Below are positions 16,046 to 23,723 of a DNA stretch of 64,000 bases, piece after piece. Where the stretch lies: NCBI RefSeq assembly GCF_001414055.1, contig NZ_CP013002.1:824501-888500 (forward strand). The letters run 5' to 3'. A program made the translations under genes and the position numbers. The stretch is from Caulobacter henricii. GTDB lineage: Bacteria; Pseudomonadota; Alphaproteobacteria; Caulobacterales; Caulobacteraceae. A model generated the notes under the pieces. It was not told the DNA's origin and did no database searches. It was given only the letters and a program-made list of their open reading frames with translations. Position 1 is the first letter of the stretch. The number at the start of each line of letters is the position of its first letter.

Positions 16046-16471
16046 ATGACTGACGACCTGCCCATCGAAGGCCACGCCTCGCTGTTCTGGACCCGCGACC
16101 TCAATGACGACGTCACCGCCGCCGGGGCCTTTGCCGACAGCCTGGCCGAGACCGGGGCGGCGGGGGTCAAGATGCTGCACCAGCACGATGACGCCGAGCC
16201 GATCGGCGTCTGGGACGAGATCGTCGAGGACGCGCGCGGCCTGTTCGTCCGGGGACGGATTTTACGCGCGACGCCCCGGGGAAGGCTGGTCGCGGCGCTC
16301 GTGGAAGCCGGGGCCCTGGACGGGCTCTCGATCGGCTTTCGCCAGCTCAAGGCGCGCCAGGACGGGCCCCTGCGGGTACTGACGCGGGTGGACCTCTGGG
16401 AGGTGTCGGTGGTGACCTTTCCGATGCTGCCGGGGGCGCGGTTGCAGGTTGTCGCCCCTGCCGTCCCCTAG
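16046..16471 (+). CDS. GTA prohead protease (g4, HK97 family)
   Basis: The 141-residue protein is an HK97-type (S78-like) prohead protease, which trims capsid and scaffold during head assembly. The start PIEGHASLFWTRDLNDDV is typical. The catalytic histidine lies in VKMLHQHD and the serine in LDGLSIGF. It is somewhat short at the C-terminus, ending soon after VSVVTFPMLPGARL. In phages this protein precedes the capsid gene directly; here two antisense genes and a repeat lie between. Its stop overlaps the convergent esterase stop by four bases. Confidence 0.9.
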   Translation: MTDDLPIEGHASLFWTRDLNDDVTAAGAFADSLAETGAAGVKMLHQHDDAEPIGVWDEIVEDARGLFVRGRILRATPRGRLVAALVEAGALDGLSIGFRQLKARQDGPLRVLTRVDLWEVSVVTFPMLPGARLQVVAPAVP

Positions 16472-17412
16472 GGCGCGCAGCGGGTCTGGAGGTCGAGGGC
16501 GGCGTCGGCGAAGGCGGTGCCGAGGGTCACATAGTTGGCCGTCAGATAGTGCCAGTGGTCGGGCAGGAATTGGAAGTCCTTCGTCACCGAGACCAGGGCG
16601 GCGCAGCGGTCGGCGGCGACCCAGTCGGCCTGGGCCTTCTGGACCTGCGGGCTGTAGGTCATCAGCAGGCCGTTCGGGCCGGCCCCGGAATCGGCGATCC
16701 GGCCGATCACCACGGGCAGGTCGTCCACCCGCAGGGCGGCGCGCAGCAGGCCCATCAGGCGGTCGAGATTGGCCGGGTAGGCGGCCGCCGCATCGGCCCG
16801 CTGATAGGCGTCGGCCTCGCCCTGCATCCAGATGATCCCGGCCGGTTCCAGGCGGTCGGGGCGGCCGTCGCCGTCGATGTCGCGGGTCTCGAGCGCAGTC
16901 CGGATCGTGGTCAGGGCGCTGTCATACTGGTTGCGGCCATTGCCCTCGGCCGAGGAGGGGTTCCAGGTGCCGAAGCCCGAGACCCCGGCCATCAGGCTGG
17001 AGCCGCCGCGCGCGAACTTGACCAGGGCCACCGGCAAGGCCCCGCGCTCGGCGAGGCGACGGCCAAATGTCAGCTCAGGGCCGAAGCGGTCGGACAGGCT
17101 GTTGCGCTGGCCGTCGGTACTGAAGCCGGTCCCGAAGCCCGGCGACAGCGGGGCCCACAGACCAAGGCCTCCTCCGGCCTGTCCGTCCGACAGGGCCTGG
17201 CCGTTGAAGATCATCACCCCGGGCACCGGGCCGCGCAGGGCGGCGGGGAGCTCGGCGGTGAAGCCAAAGCCTTCCATGTTGGACTGCCCGCCGAGGAACC
17301 AGACCTTGTAGACCGTCGGGGCGGGGCTTGCGGTCTGGGCCTGCAGCGGGGTGGCCAGGGCTGCGGCGGCGGCCAGGGCCAGACAGGTCCGTCGGATCAG
17401 GGGGCGAAACAT
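16468..17412 (-). CDS. Sialate O-acetylesterase/acetylxylan esterase-like protein (CE6/DUF303)
   Basis: The 314-residue secreted protein has a signal peptide (residues 1-25, ending LQAQ) and an SGNH-type esterase domain. The nucleophile motif GGQSNMEGFG is at about 41-50, with LVKFARGGSSL and the GIIWMQGEADAY motif further on. It should remove acetyl groups from carbohydrate, probably xylan or sialic acid-type substrates, in the periplasm. It has no evident link to GTA biology, yet lies antisense between prohead protease and capsid genes. The 3' ends of the protease and esterase overlap by four bases. Confidence 0.85.
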   Translation of the reverse strand: MFRPLIRRTCLALAAAAALATPLQAQTASPAPTVYKVWFLGGQSNMEGFGFTAELPAALRGPVPGVMIFNGQALSDGQAGGGLGLWAPLSPGFGTGFSTDGQRNSLSDRFGPELTFGRRLAERGALPVALVKFARGGSSLMAGVSGFGTWNPSSAEGNGRNQYDSALTTIRTALETRDIDGDGRPDRLEPAGIIWMQGEADAYQRADAAAAYPANLDRLMGLLRAALRVDDLPVVIGRIADSGAGPNGLLMTYSPQVQKAQADWVAADRCAALVSVTKDFQFLPDHWHYLTANYVTLGTAFADAALDLQTRCAP

Positions 17413-17498
17413 GGTCGAAACTCCGGCGCGGCCTGAACGGCTGCAGCAGGAGCCGGCCTTTCGCCGGGCCTGTCAATCAGGGCCCGGCGGTGCGGGAT

Positions 17499-17855
17499 TC
17501 AGTTGGCGATCAGCCGCACCAGCGTCCCGTCCGGGTCGATCAGGGCGGCCATGATGATCGGGCCCATGTCGCGGGGCGGGTGCAGGCGGGGCCAGCCGAG
17601 CGTGGTCTCGGGCAGGCCGGTCGCCTTGCACACCGCATAGAAGCCGTCGAGGTCGTCCAGCCTCAGGCAGCAGCCGAACGAACTCTGGGCCGGGTCGAGG
17701 TCCGGATAGGGAAAGAATTCCAGAGTCAGCGATCCGCGCTCGAGGATCATCCAGCCGGCGTCGCGCCACGAGGCCTCAAACCCGAGGGCCGCATAGAAGC
17801 GGGCGGTGGTCTCGAAGTCGCGCGACGGCAGGTTCGGCGTGGCGTGGTCGGTCAT
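17499..17855 (-). CDS. VOC-family bleomycin-resistance-like protein
   Basis: The 118-residue protein has the paired beta-alpha-beta-beta-beta units of the vicinal oxygen chelate fold. Recognisable parts are NLPSRDFETTARFYAALGFEASWRDAGWMILERGSLTLEFFPYP and the closing AALIDPDGTLVRLI, as in bleomycin-binding immunity proteins that sequester the drug as dimers. Actual drug resistance is not shown by sequence. The ATG at 17855 is chosen as the start of the fold. It is the second antisense gene between the prohead protease and the capsid gene and could be cotranscribed with the esterase, 86 bases downstream. Confidence 0.83.
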   Translation of the reverse strand: MTDHATPNLPSRDFETTARFYAALGFEASWRDAGWMILERGSLTLEFFPYPDLDPAQSSFGCCLRLDDLDGFYAVCKATGLPETTLGWPRLHPPRDMGPIIMAALIDPDGTLVRLIAN

Positions 17856-17898
17856 GGGCGCAGCTTCGCCCGATGTGGCGAGGCGGCGCAACAGAGAT

Positions 17899-18012
17899 CC
17901 TCCCCCCAGAGGGGGAGGTGGCCCGGAAGGGCCGGAGGGGGCAGCGCGGCGTTCGCCCAGATGGCCCCCTCAGTCGGCTCCGCCGACAGCTCCCCCGGAG
18001 GGGGAGCAGCTA
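17899..18012. repeat. Composite palindromic repeat, family 1 (modules B and A)
   Basis: Module B (CCTCCCCCCAGAGGGGGAGG, then GGCCGGAGGGGGC) is followed by module A (CCCCCTCAGTCGGCTCCGCC and CTCCCCCGGAGGGGGAGC). The orientation is opposite to the copies at 3864 and 23737. It ends 23 bases before the capsid start codon, so its hairpins sit next to that gene's ribosome-binding region. Confidence 0.87.
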
Positions 18013-18035
18013 CCCATCCAAAACCGGAGACCCCC

Positions 18036-19262
18036 ATGAAAGAGACCAAACAGGCCCCGGCCACGCCGGAGGCGCGTGCCATGCTGCATGAGGTGCTGGC
18101 CGCCTTTGAGGGCTTCAAGGCCGCCAATGACCAGAGGCTGGCGGCCCTGGAGACCAAGCGGGCCGACGTGCTGCTGGAGGAGAAGGTCGGCCGCATCGAC
18201 GAGGCCGTCACCCGCGCCCAGGACCGGCTGGACCGGATGCTGGCCGAGGCCCGGCGGCCGTCCCTCGCCGGCGACGCGCCGCTGGCTCGGGTCGACGAGC
18301 GCAAGGCCGCCTTCGAGCGCTATGTGAAGACCGGCGAGACCCCGGCCCTCCTGCTGGAGGCCAAGGGTCTGTCGGAAGGCGTGGCCACGGCCGGCGGCTA
18401 TGTGGCCCCGCCCGAGCTGGAGCGGGCCATCCTGCGTCGCCTGGCGGCCACCAGCCCGATGCGCGAGATCTGCCAGGTCCGCACGATCAGCGCCGGCACC
18501 TTCCGCAAGCCGGTCTCGCCCACGGGCCTGGCCGCCGCCTGGGTGGCCGAGACCGCCGCCCGGCCCGAGACCACGGCCCCGACCCTGGACGTGATCGATT
18601 TCCCGGCCGGTGAGCTCTATGCCAGCCCCGCCGCCACCCAGGCCCTGCTCGACGACGCCTATGTCAGTATCGACGAGTGGCTGGCGGAAGAAGTGCAGGA
18701 TGCCTTCGCTGCCCAGGAGACCAGTGCCTTCGTCTCGGGTGACGGGGTCAACAAGCCCAAGGGCCTGCTGGCCTACACCGCCGCACCGGACGCGTCCTAC
18801 ACTTGGGGCCAGGTCGGCTATGTGGCCACCGGCGTGGCCGGCGGTTTTGCGGCGAGCAATCCGACCGACAAGCTGATCGACTTGATCTATGCGACCAGGA
18901 GCCAGTACCGCCAGAACGGCCGCTTCGTGCTCAACCGCCGCACGGTCAGCGCGGTGCGCAAGTTCAAGGACGCGCAAGGCAACTATATCTGGAACGCGGC
19001 CCTGCAGCCGGGCCAGTCGGCGAGCCTGCTGGGCTTCCCGGTCACCGAGATCGAGGCCATGCCCGATGTGGCGGCCAATGCGCTCGCCATCGCCTTCGGC
19101 GACTTCGAGAAGGGCTATCTGATCGTCGACCGCGCCGGGGTGCGGGTCCTGCGCGACCCCTATTCGGCCAAGCCGCACGTCCTCTTCTACACCACCAAGC
19201 GCGTCGGCGGCGGGGTGCAGAACTTTGATGCGGTGAAGCTGCTGAAGTTCGCGGTCAGCTAG
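18036..19262 (+). CDS. GTA major capsid protein (g5, HK97 fold)
   Basis: The 408-residue major capsid protein starts with a coiled-coil delta domain (about 1-90, rich in Glu, Arg and Ala), normally removed by the prohead protease. The HK97 coat region follows: LLLEAKGLSEGVATAGGYVAPPELERAILRRL, PVSPTGLAAAWVAET, DEWLAEEVQDAFAAQETSAFVSGDGVNKPKGLL and SKPHVLFYTTKRVGGGVQNFDAVKLLKF-like closing sequence. The ATG at 18036 gives the usual size; the longer open frame upstream runs through the repeat and the antisense gene. The capsid builds the GTA head. Confidence 0.95.
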   Translation: MKETKQAPATPEARAMLHEVLAAFEGFKAANDQRLAALETKRADVLLEEKVGRIDEAVTRAQDRLDRMLAEARRPSLAGDAPLARVDERKAAFERYVKTGETPALLLEAKGLSEGVATAGGYVAPPELERAILRRLAATSPMREICQVRTISAGTFRKPVSPTGLAAAWVAETAARPETTAPTLDVIDFPAGELYASPAATQALLDDAYVSIDEWLAEEVQDAFAAQETSAFVSGDGVNKPKGLLAYTAAPDASYTWGQVGYVATGVAGGFAASNPTDKLIDLIYATRSQYRQNGRFVLNRRTVSAVRKFKDAQGNYIWNAALQPGQSASLLGFPVTEIEAMPDVAANALAIAFGDFEKGYLIVDRAGVRVLRDPYSAKPHVLFYTTKRVGGGVQNFDAVKLLKFAVS

Positions 19263-19267
19263 GGTTT

Positions 19268-19418
19268 CCTTCTCCCCTTGCGGGAGAAGGTGGCCTGCGA
19301 TGCAGGTCGGATGAGGGGTCTGCGCGACCTATCCGGCCTGCTTCGTGACCCCCTCCCAGCGCCGCGCGACCCCTCATCCGTCGGCCTTGCCGACACCTTC
19401 TCCCGCAAGGGGAGAAGG
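19268..19418. repeat. Inverted repeat, family 3, between capsid and g6
   Basis: The 23-base hairpin CCTTCTCCCC...GGGAGAAGG at 19268-19290 is exactly complementary to 19396-19418. Inner blocks GATGAGGGGTC (about 19310) and GACCCCTCATC (about 19369) are also inverted. The whole is a long imperfect palindrome of 151 bases. It is the only copy of this family seen in the window. Confidence 0.88.
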
Positions 19419-19438
19419 ACAGTTCGAGCCCCCATCCC

Positions 19439-19708
19439 ATGCCCAACGCCCTCACCCTGAGCGAGGCGCGCGCCTTTCTGCGCGTGGCCGACGCTTCGGA
19501 AGACACCACGGTCAGCCTGCTGATCGAGGCCGCCGAGGCCCGGGTCGCTGCGGCGACCGGCCTGACCCTCACCCCCGCCAGCCCGGCCCCGCTGCGGCTG
19601 GCGGTCCTGACCCTGGTCGCCCACGCCCATGAGCACAGGGACGGGGCCGAGCTGCCCTTTGCCCTGGTCGAACCGTGGCTGGCCCCCTACCGAAAGGTCC
19701 GCCTGTGA
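19439..19708 (+). CDS. GTA head-tail connector protein (g6)
   Basis: The 89-residue protein begins with the typical connector pattern LTLSEARAFLRVADASEDTTVSLLIEAAEARVAAATGL, seen in HK97 gp6-like and phiE125 gp8-like proteins. Such proteins form a ring below the portal. It is the first of a tightly packed run g6-g8-g9. The next gene starts with GTG inside its stop codon region, so the two are translationally coupled. Confidence 0.85.
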   Translation: MPNALTLSEARAFLRVADASEDTTVSLLIEAAEARVAAATGLTLTPASPAPLRLAVLTLVAHAHEHRDGAELPFALVEPWLAPYRKVRL

Positions 19709-20094
19709 GCGATCAAGCCCTCGCCGACGGTCTCGTCGCCGCCCTCAGGGCAGCGCCCGCCGTCACCGCCATCCTCGGTCAAAGAGTCTATGCCCGCGCC
19801 CCGCGGGTGCCGACCTATCCCTGCCTGGCCGTCAGCCGCACCGAGAGCCGCATCGTCGAGGGCGAAGTGGTCGAGCACCTGCTGACCCTGACCTGTGTCT
19901 CGCGGTTCGGTGGCCCCGAAGAGGCGAGGGCGGTGGTCGCCGCCGTCCGCGCCGTGATCCACGACGCCCGCCCGACCATTGCCGGCCGCCGGCTGGTCAA
20001 TCTGCGCGTCGCCTATGCCGACGTCTTCCCCGCCGCCGACCGCGAACTGACCCTCGGCATCGTCCGCGTGCGGGCGGTGACCGAGCCCCTCTAG
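19705..20094 (+). CDS. GTA tail terminator-type protein (g8, DUF3168)
   Basis: The 129-residue protein belongs to DUF3168, the HK97 gp10-like tail-completion family. Features are ALADGLVAALRAAPAVTAILGQRVYARAPRVPTYPCLAVS and the LVNLRVAYADVFPAADRELTLGIVRVRAVTE end. The GTG start at 19705 overlaps the g6 stop in a GTGA arrangement. In Rhodobacter-type GTAs a head-tail adaptor, g7, lies between g6 and g8; no such gene fits here. Confidence 0.85.
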   Translation: MSDQALADGLVAALRAAPAVTAILGQRVYARAPRVPTYPCLAVSRTESRIVEGEVVEHLLTLTCVSRFGGPEEARAVVAAVRAVIHDARPTIAGRRLVNLRVAYADVFPAADRELTLGIVRVRAVTEPL

Positions 20095-20109
20095 AAACGG
20101 AGCCCACCC

Positions 20110-20526
20110 ATGGCCGCTCAAGCCGGCAAGGATATCCTGCTGAAGATCAGCGACGGGGCCCCGACCCCGACCTTCGTGACGGTCGCCGGCCTGCGGACCC
20201 GGACCCTCAGTCTCAATGCCCGGACCATCGACACCACGGACAGCGACAGCGCCGGCCGCTGGCGCGAGCTGCTGGCCGGGGCCGGGGTGCGGACCTGCGC
20301 GGTGTCAGGGGCCGGCGTGTTCCGCGACGCCGCCTCCGACGCCCAGGTGCGCCAGAGCTTCTTCGACCAGTCGGCCCGCATCTGGCGGCTGGTGATCCCC
20401 GATTTCGGCCAGTTGGAGGGGCCCTTCTTGGTGGCCGCCCTGGACTATGCCGGCGACCACGACGGCGAGGCGGCCTTCGCCCTGAGCCTGGCCTCGGCGG
20501 GGGCGGTGACGTTCACGGCGATCTAG
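20110..20526 (+). CDS. GTA major tail protein (g9, TP901-1 type)
   Basis: The 138-residue protein forms the tail tube. The family pattern is clear: AGKDILLKISDGAPTPTFVTVAGLRTRTLSLNARTIDTTDSDSAGRWRELLAGAGVRTCAVSGAGVFRD, then EGPFLVAALDYAGDHDGEAAFALSLASAGAVTFTA. It starts 15 bases after g8 with GGAG before the ATG. A family-2 repeat follows the stop, so transcription or RNA stability may drop after the tube gene. Confidence 0.92.
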   Translation: MAAQAGKDILLKISDGAPTPTFVTVAGLRTRTLSLNARTIDTTDSDSAGRWRELLAGAGVRTCAVSGAGVFRDAASDAQVRQSFFDQSARIWRLVIPDFGQLEGPFLVAALDYAGDHDGEAAFALSLASAGAVTFTAI

Positions 20527-20540
20527 AGCGGCTGACACAG

Positions 20541-20643
20541 GCCCCCTCCGCGCCTTCGGCGCTCCTCCCCCGGAGGGGAAAGATGAGATCGCTGCCCTTC
20601 ATCTTCCCCCTCCGGGGGAGGAGCGCGTGAGCGCGGAGGGGGC
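20541..20643. repeat. Palindromic repeat, family 2
   Basis: GCCCCCTCCGCGCCTTCGGC at the left is answered by GAGCGCGGAGGGGGC at the right, with CTCCCCCGGAGGGG and CTTCCCCCTCCGGGGGAGG inside. It lies between the tail-tube gene and g10 and ends 26 bases before g10. Confidence 0.87.
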
Positions 20644-20669
20644 GAGTCTTCAATGGAGATCCCCCCCAA

Positions 20670-20945
20670 ATGACACCCCCCAACCCCGCCCGCGGCGAAG
20701 TCATCGTCGACCTCGCCGGAAACTCCCACTGTCTGTGCCTGACCCTCGGGGCCCTGGCCCGGATCGAGGCCGCTCTGAACCTCACCGACTGGCGCGACCT
20801 GCCGGCCCGGATGGAGACCCTGTCGGCGCGCGAGCTGATGGCTGTGCTGGCGGCCCTGATCGTGGGCGAGCCGGCCGATCTGGGGGCCGTCACCGTGCCC
20901 GAAGCCGTCGCCGCCGTGGCGGCGGCCCTGGCGGCCGCCGCATGA
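20670..20945 (+). CDS. GTA g10-like tail assembly chaperone
   Basis: The 91-residue protein matches the GTA gp10 family (a tail-assembly-chaperone type, often annotated simply as gene transfer agent protein). Typical sequence is GEVIVDLAGNSHCLCLTLGALARIEAALNLTDW followed by LSARELMAVLAALI. It is expected to help tape-measure and tube assembly and may be absent from the mature particle. The next gene starts inside its stop (ATGA), so the pair is coupled. Confidence 0.83.
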   Translation: MTPPNPARGEVIVDLAGNSHCLCLTLGALARIEAALNLTDWRDLPARMETLSARELMAVLAALIVGEPADLGAVTVPEAVAAVAAALAAAA

Positions 20946-21124
20946 CCGGCTGGAGCCAGGCCCTGCGGCTGGCCGTGTCGCTGCAGATCCCGCCCGAGGC
21001 CTTCTGGCGGCTGTCCCTGCGCGAGTGGCGGATGCTGACGGCGACCGCGCCGGCACCCGGCCTGACCCGGCCGGGACTGGAGGCCCTGATGGCCCGCTTT
21101 CCCGATGAGGAGACCCCGCCATGA
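20942..21124 (+). CDS. GTA g10.1-like phage tail assembly chaperone
   Basis: The 60-residue protein has the short pattern GWSQALRLAVSLQIPPEAFWRLSLREWRMLTA and GLTRPGLEALMARFPD typical of the small tail-assembly-chaperone family found in GTAs just before the tape measure. It overlaps g10 upstream and g11 downstream, each by four bases, indicating strict translational coupling. Confidence 0.82.
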   Translation: MTGWSQALRLAVSLQIPPEAFWRLSLREWRMLTATAPAPGLTRPGLEALMARFPDEETPP

Positions 21125-21642
21125 GCGATTTCGACCTTGAGGGCCTGGCCTCCGTCCCGGCCCGGGCCGCCGAGGCCTCGGCCTCTCTGGAGGCCCTGAA
21201 GGCTCCGGCCGAGCGGGCCGCGCGGTCGATCGACGAGGCCTTTGCCCGGGCCGGTTCCAGCCTGGCCAGGTCCCTGGCCCAGGCGGCCGCGGACGGCGAA
21301 GTCTCGCTGGCCGAGCTGGCGCGGGCGGTGATCGGGGCCGCCGGCGCGGCGATCAGGGGCGGGGGATTGGCCCAGGCCCTTTCGGGCGCGGTGTCTGGCA
21401 GTTTCGCCGGGACCCGGGCCGAGGGCGGTCCTGTGCTGCCGGGCGGGGCCTATCTGGTCGGCGAGCGGGGCCCGGAGGTGTTTCGCCCGGCCGGGGCCGG
21501 TTCGGTGGAGCCCCTGTCAGGCGGCGGGGTGTCGGTGACGGTCAATGTGCAGGGCGGAGACTGGGCGGGCCTGGCCCGTTCGGATGCCCAGCTGGCCCAG
21601 GCCCTCGCCCGGGCGGTGAGTCTGGGGGCGAGGGGGCTTTAG
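21121..21642 (+). CDS. GTA tail tape measure protein (g11)
   Basis: The 173-residue protein combines an alanine-rich helical N-terminal half (PARAAEASASLEALKAPAERAARSIDEAFARAGSS) with the common tape-measure C-terminus GFAEGGPVLPGGAYLVGERGPEVFRP-type (here TRAEGGPVLPGGAYLVGERGPEVFRPA). It is short, which fits the short tails of GTAs compared with phage tape measures of 600 or more residues. It ends with a strand-rich VSVTVNVQGGDWAGL. A truncated family-2 repeat and the antisense DUF805 gene follow, separating it from g12. Confidence 0.85.
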   Translation: MSDFDLEGLASVPARAAEASASLEALKAPAERAARSIDEAFARAGSSLARSLAQAAADGEVSLAELARAVIGAAGAAIRGGGLAQALSGAVSGSFAGTRAEGGPVLPGGAYLVGERGPEVFRPAGAGSVEPLSGGGVSVTVNVQGGDWAGLARSDAQLAQALARAVSLGARGL

Positions 21643-21653
21643 TCCTGAGACTT

Positions 21654-21720
21654 GCCCCCTCCGCGCTGCGCGCTCCTCCCCCGGAGGGGGAAGATGGCTG
21701 CGCAGCAGCCAGGACGGGGC
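21654..21720. repeat. Truncated palindromic repeat, family 2
   Basis: Only the left part of the family-2 unit is present: GCCCCCTCCGCGCTGCGCGC, CTCCCCCGGAGGGGGAAGATG and GGCTGCGCAGCAGCC, then GGACGGGGC. The second TTCCCCC arm is missing. It lies between the tape measure gene and the convergent DUF805 gene. Confidence 0.8.
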
Positions 21721-21726
21721 CCTTGA

Positions 21727-22185
21727 CTAGATCGCCACCGCCGTATTCGGCGCGGTGCCATACTTGTTGTCGCCGGGCTGGCCGGTGCTGCAGCCGACCC
21801 ACAGGGTGAAGGCCAGCCAGACCGCGAAGGCCACGAACAGCGAGATGAAGAAGCCGCCCAGGGCTGTCAGGGCCGCAAGATCCGGCTCGCCGTTGCCGAT
21901 CGCCGCCAGGGCTGCCGACACGCCGATCGAGATGGCCGAGCCGAACACCAGGACCGGACCGAACACCCAGGGCAGGACCTGCCACCAGCCGGTCTGACCC
22001 ATGTCATGCAGGCGCTTGGAGTGGATGCAGATCGAGCACCAGATCGAGGCCAGGGACAGGGCCCAGCCGAAGAACGGCACCCAGCCGGCCACGACATTGG
22101 CACCCAGCAGGCACAGCCAGCCGATCCAGAAGGCCTGGCGGCCGATGCGGCCCTCAGCCGAGAAAAACAGGTTCTTCCAGTCCAT
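21727..22185 (-). CDS. DUF805 membrane protein inserted in the GTA cluster
   Basis: The 152-residue inner-membrane protein belongs to DUF805. The start MDWKNLFFSAEGRIGRQAFWIGW is the family signature, followed by four hydrophobic segments (about 18-40, 45-62, 75-98 and 112-132) and the motif SKRLHDMGQTGWW. The biochemical role of the family is unknown. It has GGAG upstream of the ATG. It lies antisense between tape measure and g12, with a family-2 repeat on each side, so it resembles the other antisense insertions in the cluster. Confidence 0.87.
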   Translation of the reverse strand: MDWKNLFFSAEGRIGRQAFWIGWLCLLGANVVAGWVPFFGWALSLASIWCSICIHSKRLHDMGQTGWWQVLPWVFGPVLVFGSAISIGVSAALAAIGNGEPDLAALTALGGFFISLFVAFAVWLAFTLWVGCSTGQPGDNKYGTAPNTAVAI

Positions 22186-22298
22186 GACGGTCTCCAGTTC
22201 GTAGCCAATACCTACGGGCTGGTTCGCCGCAAACGAAGTGAAAACCAGGTCATGACGCAGACTTAATCGCGGTCTGCTCCCCAGCCGTCCTGTCACTC

Positions 22299-22396
22299 GC
22301 CCCCTCCGCGCCTGCGGCGCGCCTCCCCCGGAGGAGGAAGATGAGAGCGTCCTCCCCCTCCGGGGGAGGACGACCGCGCAGCGGTCAGGAGGGGGC
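22299..22396. repeat. Palindromic repeat, family 2
   Basis: GCCCCCTCCGCGCCTGCGGC at the left and GCAGCGGTCAGGAGGGGGC at the right enclose CTCCCCCGGAGGAGGAAGATG and CCTCCCCCTCCGGGGGAGG. With 21654-21720 it brackets the DUF805 gene. It ends about 50 bases before g12. Confidence 0.85.
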
Positions 22397-22446
22397 CTGC
22401 GGCGCTGGCCGCGTCCATCCCCACCCCAAAAATCCAGGAGCCGCCG

Positions 22447-23079
22447 ATGAGCGCCTTCCACGAGATCCGCCTGCCGGCGCGGCTGGCCTTCGGCTGCACC
22501 AGTGGCGTCGAACGGCGCACGGAGGTGGTCACCCTGGCCTCGGGGCACGAGCGCCGGTCCAGTCCCTGGGAACAGGGACGGCGGCGTTATCTGATCGCCA
22601 CGGCGGCCCGGCCGCTGGACGAGCTGGCCGAACTGGTCGCCTTCTTCGAGGCCCGACGTGGTCGGCTGCACGGCTTTCGCTTCCGCGACCCGTCCGATTT
22701 CAAGTCCTGCGCCCCCTCCACCCAGCCCGCCGCCGGCGATCAGCCGATCGGGCTCGGCGACGGCACGCGCCGGACCTTTCAACTGACCCGGACCTACGGT
22801 AGCGGACCCGAGGCCGTGGTCCGCCCGATCGCCAAGCCGGTCGCCGGCACGGTCAAGGTCGCCGTCGGCGGGGTCGTCCTCGCCCCGGCAGCCTATGGAG
22901 TCGATCCGGTCACCGGCCTCGTCACTCTGGCGGTCGCGCCCGCCTCGGGGGCAGCGGTGACGGCGGGGTTCGAGTTCGACACCCCGGTACGCTTCGACAT
23001 CGACCGGCTGGACCTGCAGATGGAGGGCTTTGCCGCCGCCCGGATCGCCGCCTGTCCCCTGGTCGAGGTCCGGCTCTGA
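22447..23079 (+). CDS. GTA distal tail protein (g12, DUF2460)
   Basis: The 210-residue protein matches DUF2460, which forms the distal tail ring in GTAs. Diagnostic parts are AFHEIRLPARLAFGCTSGVERRTEVVTLASGHERRSSPWEQGRRRYLIA and FFEARRGRLHGFRFRDPSDFKSC. It ends LVEVRL, and its stop TGA shares a base with the next ATG (TGATG), so g13 is coupled. It is followed without interruption by g13 and g14. Confidence 0.92.
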   Translation: MSAFHEIRLPARLAFGCTSGVERRTEVVTLASGHERRSSPWEQGRRRYLIATAARPLDELAELVAFFEARRGRLHGFRFRDPSDFKSCAPSTQPAAGDQPIGLGDGTRRTFQLTRTYGSGPEAVVRPIAKPVAGTVKVAVGGVVLAPAAYGVDPVTGLVTLAVAPASGAAVTAGFEFDTPVRFDIDRLDLQMEGFAAARIAACPLVEVRL

Positions 23080-23723
23080 TGCTCGCCGTCCCCACCGACC
23101 TGGCCGAGCGCCTGGACAGCGACGCGGCCAGCCTTTGCCAAGCCTGGATCCTGACCCGCGCCGATGGCGCTGTCCTCGGCTTTACCGACCATGACCGCGA
23201 CCTGGTGGTCGACGGCGTCACCTGTCGGGCAGCCACGGGCTGGACCGCCGGAGCCTTCGAGGCCGCCGCCGGCTTCGCGCCCGGCCTTTCGGCCGCCCTC
23301 GGCGCGCTCGACGACGGGGCTCTGAGCGAGGCCGATATCGTGGCCGGGCTTTATGACGGGGCCAGGGTGGCTTGCCTTCGCGTCGACTGGCGACGACCGG
23401 ACCTGGTGGTTCGACTATGGACGGCCCGCATCGCCAGCCTGCGCCGTGAAGGGGCAATCTTCACTGCGGCGCTGGAAGGGCCCCTGGCCGATCTCGAGCG
23501 GGTGGCGGGCCGCACCTATGGCCGCCTCTGCGACGTCGTGCTCGGCGACAGCCGCTGCGGGATCACCCCCGCGCCCGGGGCCGCGTGCGACAAGCGCTGG
23601 ACGACCTGCGTCCAGACCTTTGCCAATGGCCTGAACTTCAGGGGCTTTCCGACCCTGCCGGGCGAAGACTTCCTGACCCTCTATCCGACCGAGGGCGAGC
23701 GCCATGACGGGGGACGGCGGTGA
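23079..23723 (+). CDS. GTA baseplate hub-type protein (g13, DUF2163)
   Basis: The 214-residue protein belongs to the DUF2163/BR0599 family. Features are LCQAWILTRADGAVLGFTDHDRDLVVDGVTCRAATGWTAGAFE, then GRTYGRLCDVVLGDSRCGI and FRGFPTLPGEDFLTLYP. In RcGTA this protein binds an iron-sulfur cluster through conserved cysteines; here several cysteines (in LCDVV, SRCGI, AACDKRW and TTCVQ) sit in matching spacing. Cluster binding is inferred. The stop overlaps the GTG start of g14. Confidence 0.9.
   Translation: MLAVPTDLAERLDSDAASLCQAWILTRADGAVLGFTDHDRDLVVDGVTCRAATGWTAGAFEAAAGFAPGLSAALGALDDGALSEADIVAGLYDGARVACLRVDWRRPDLVVRLWTARIASLRREGAIFTAALEGPLADLERVAGRTYGRLCDVVLGDSRCGITPAPGAACDKRWTTCVQTFANGLNFRGFPTLPGEDFLTLYPTEGERHDGGRR

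Noticed and set aside
17328..18035. Upstream extension of the capsid open frame
   Set aside because: It runs through the repeat and antisense to the esterase and VOC genes; the HK97 capsid starts at 18036.
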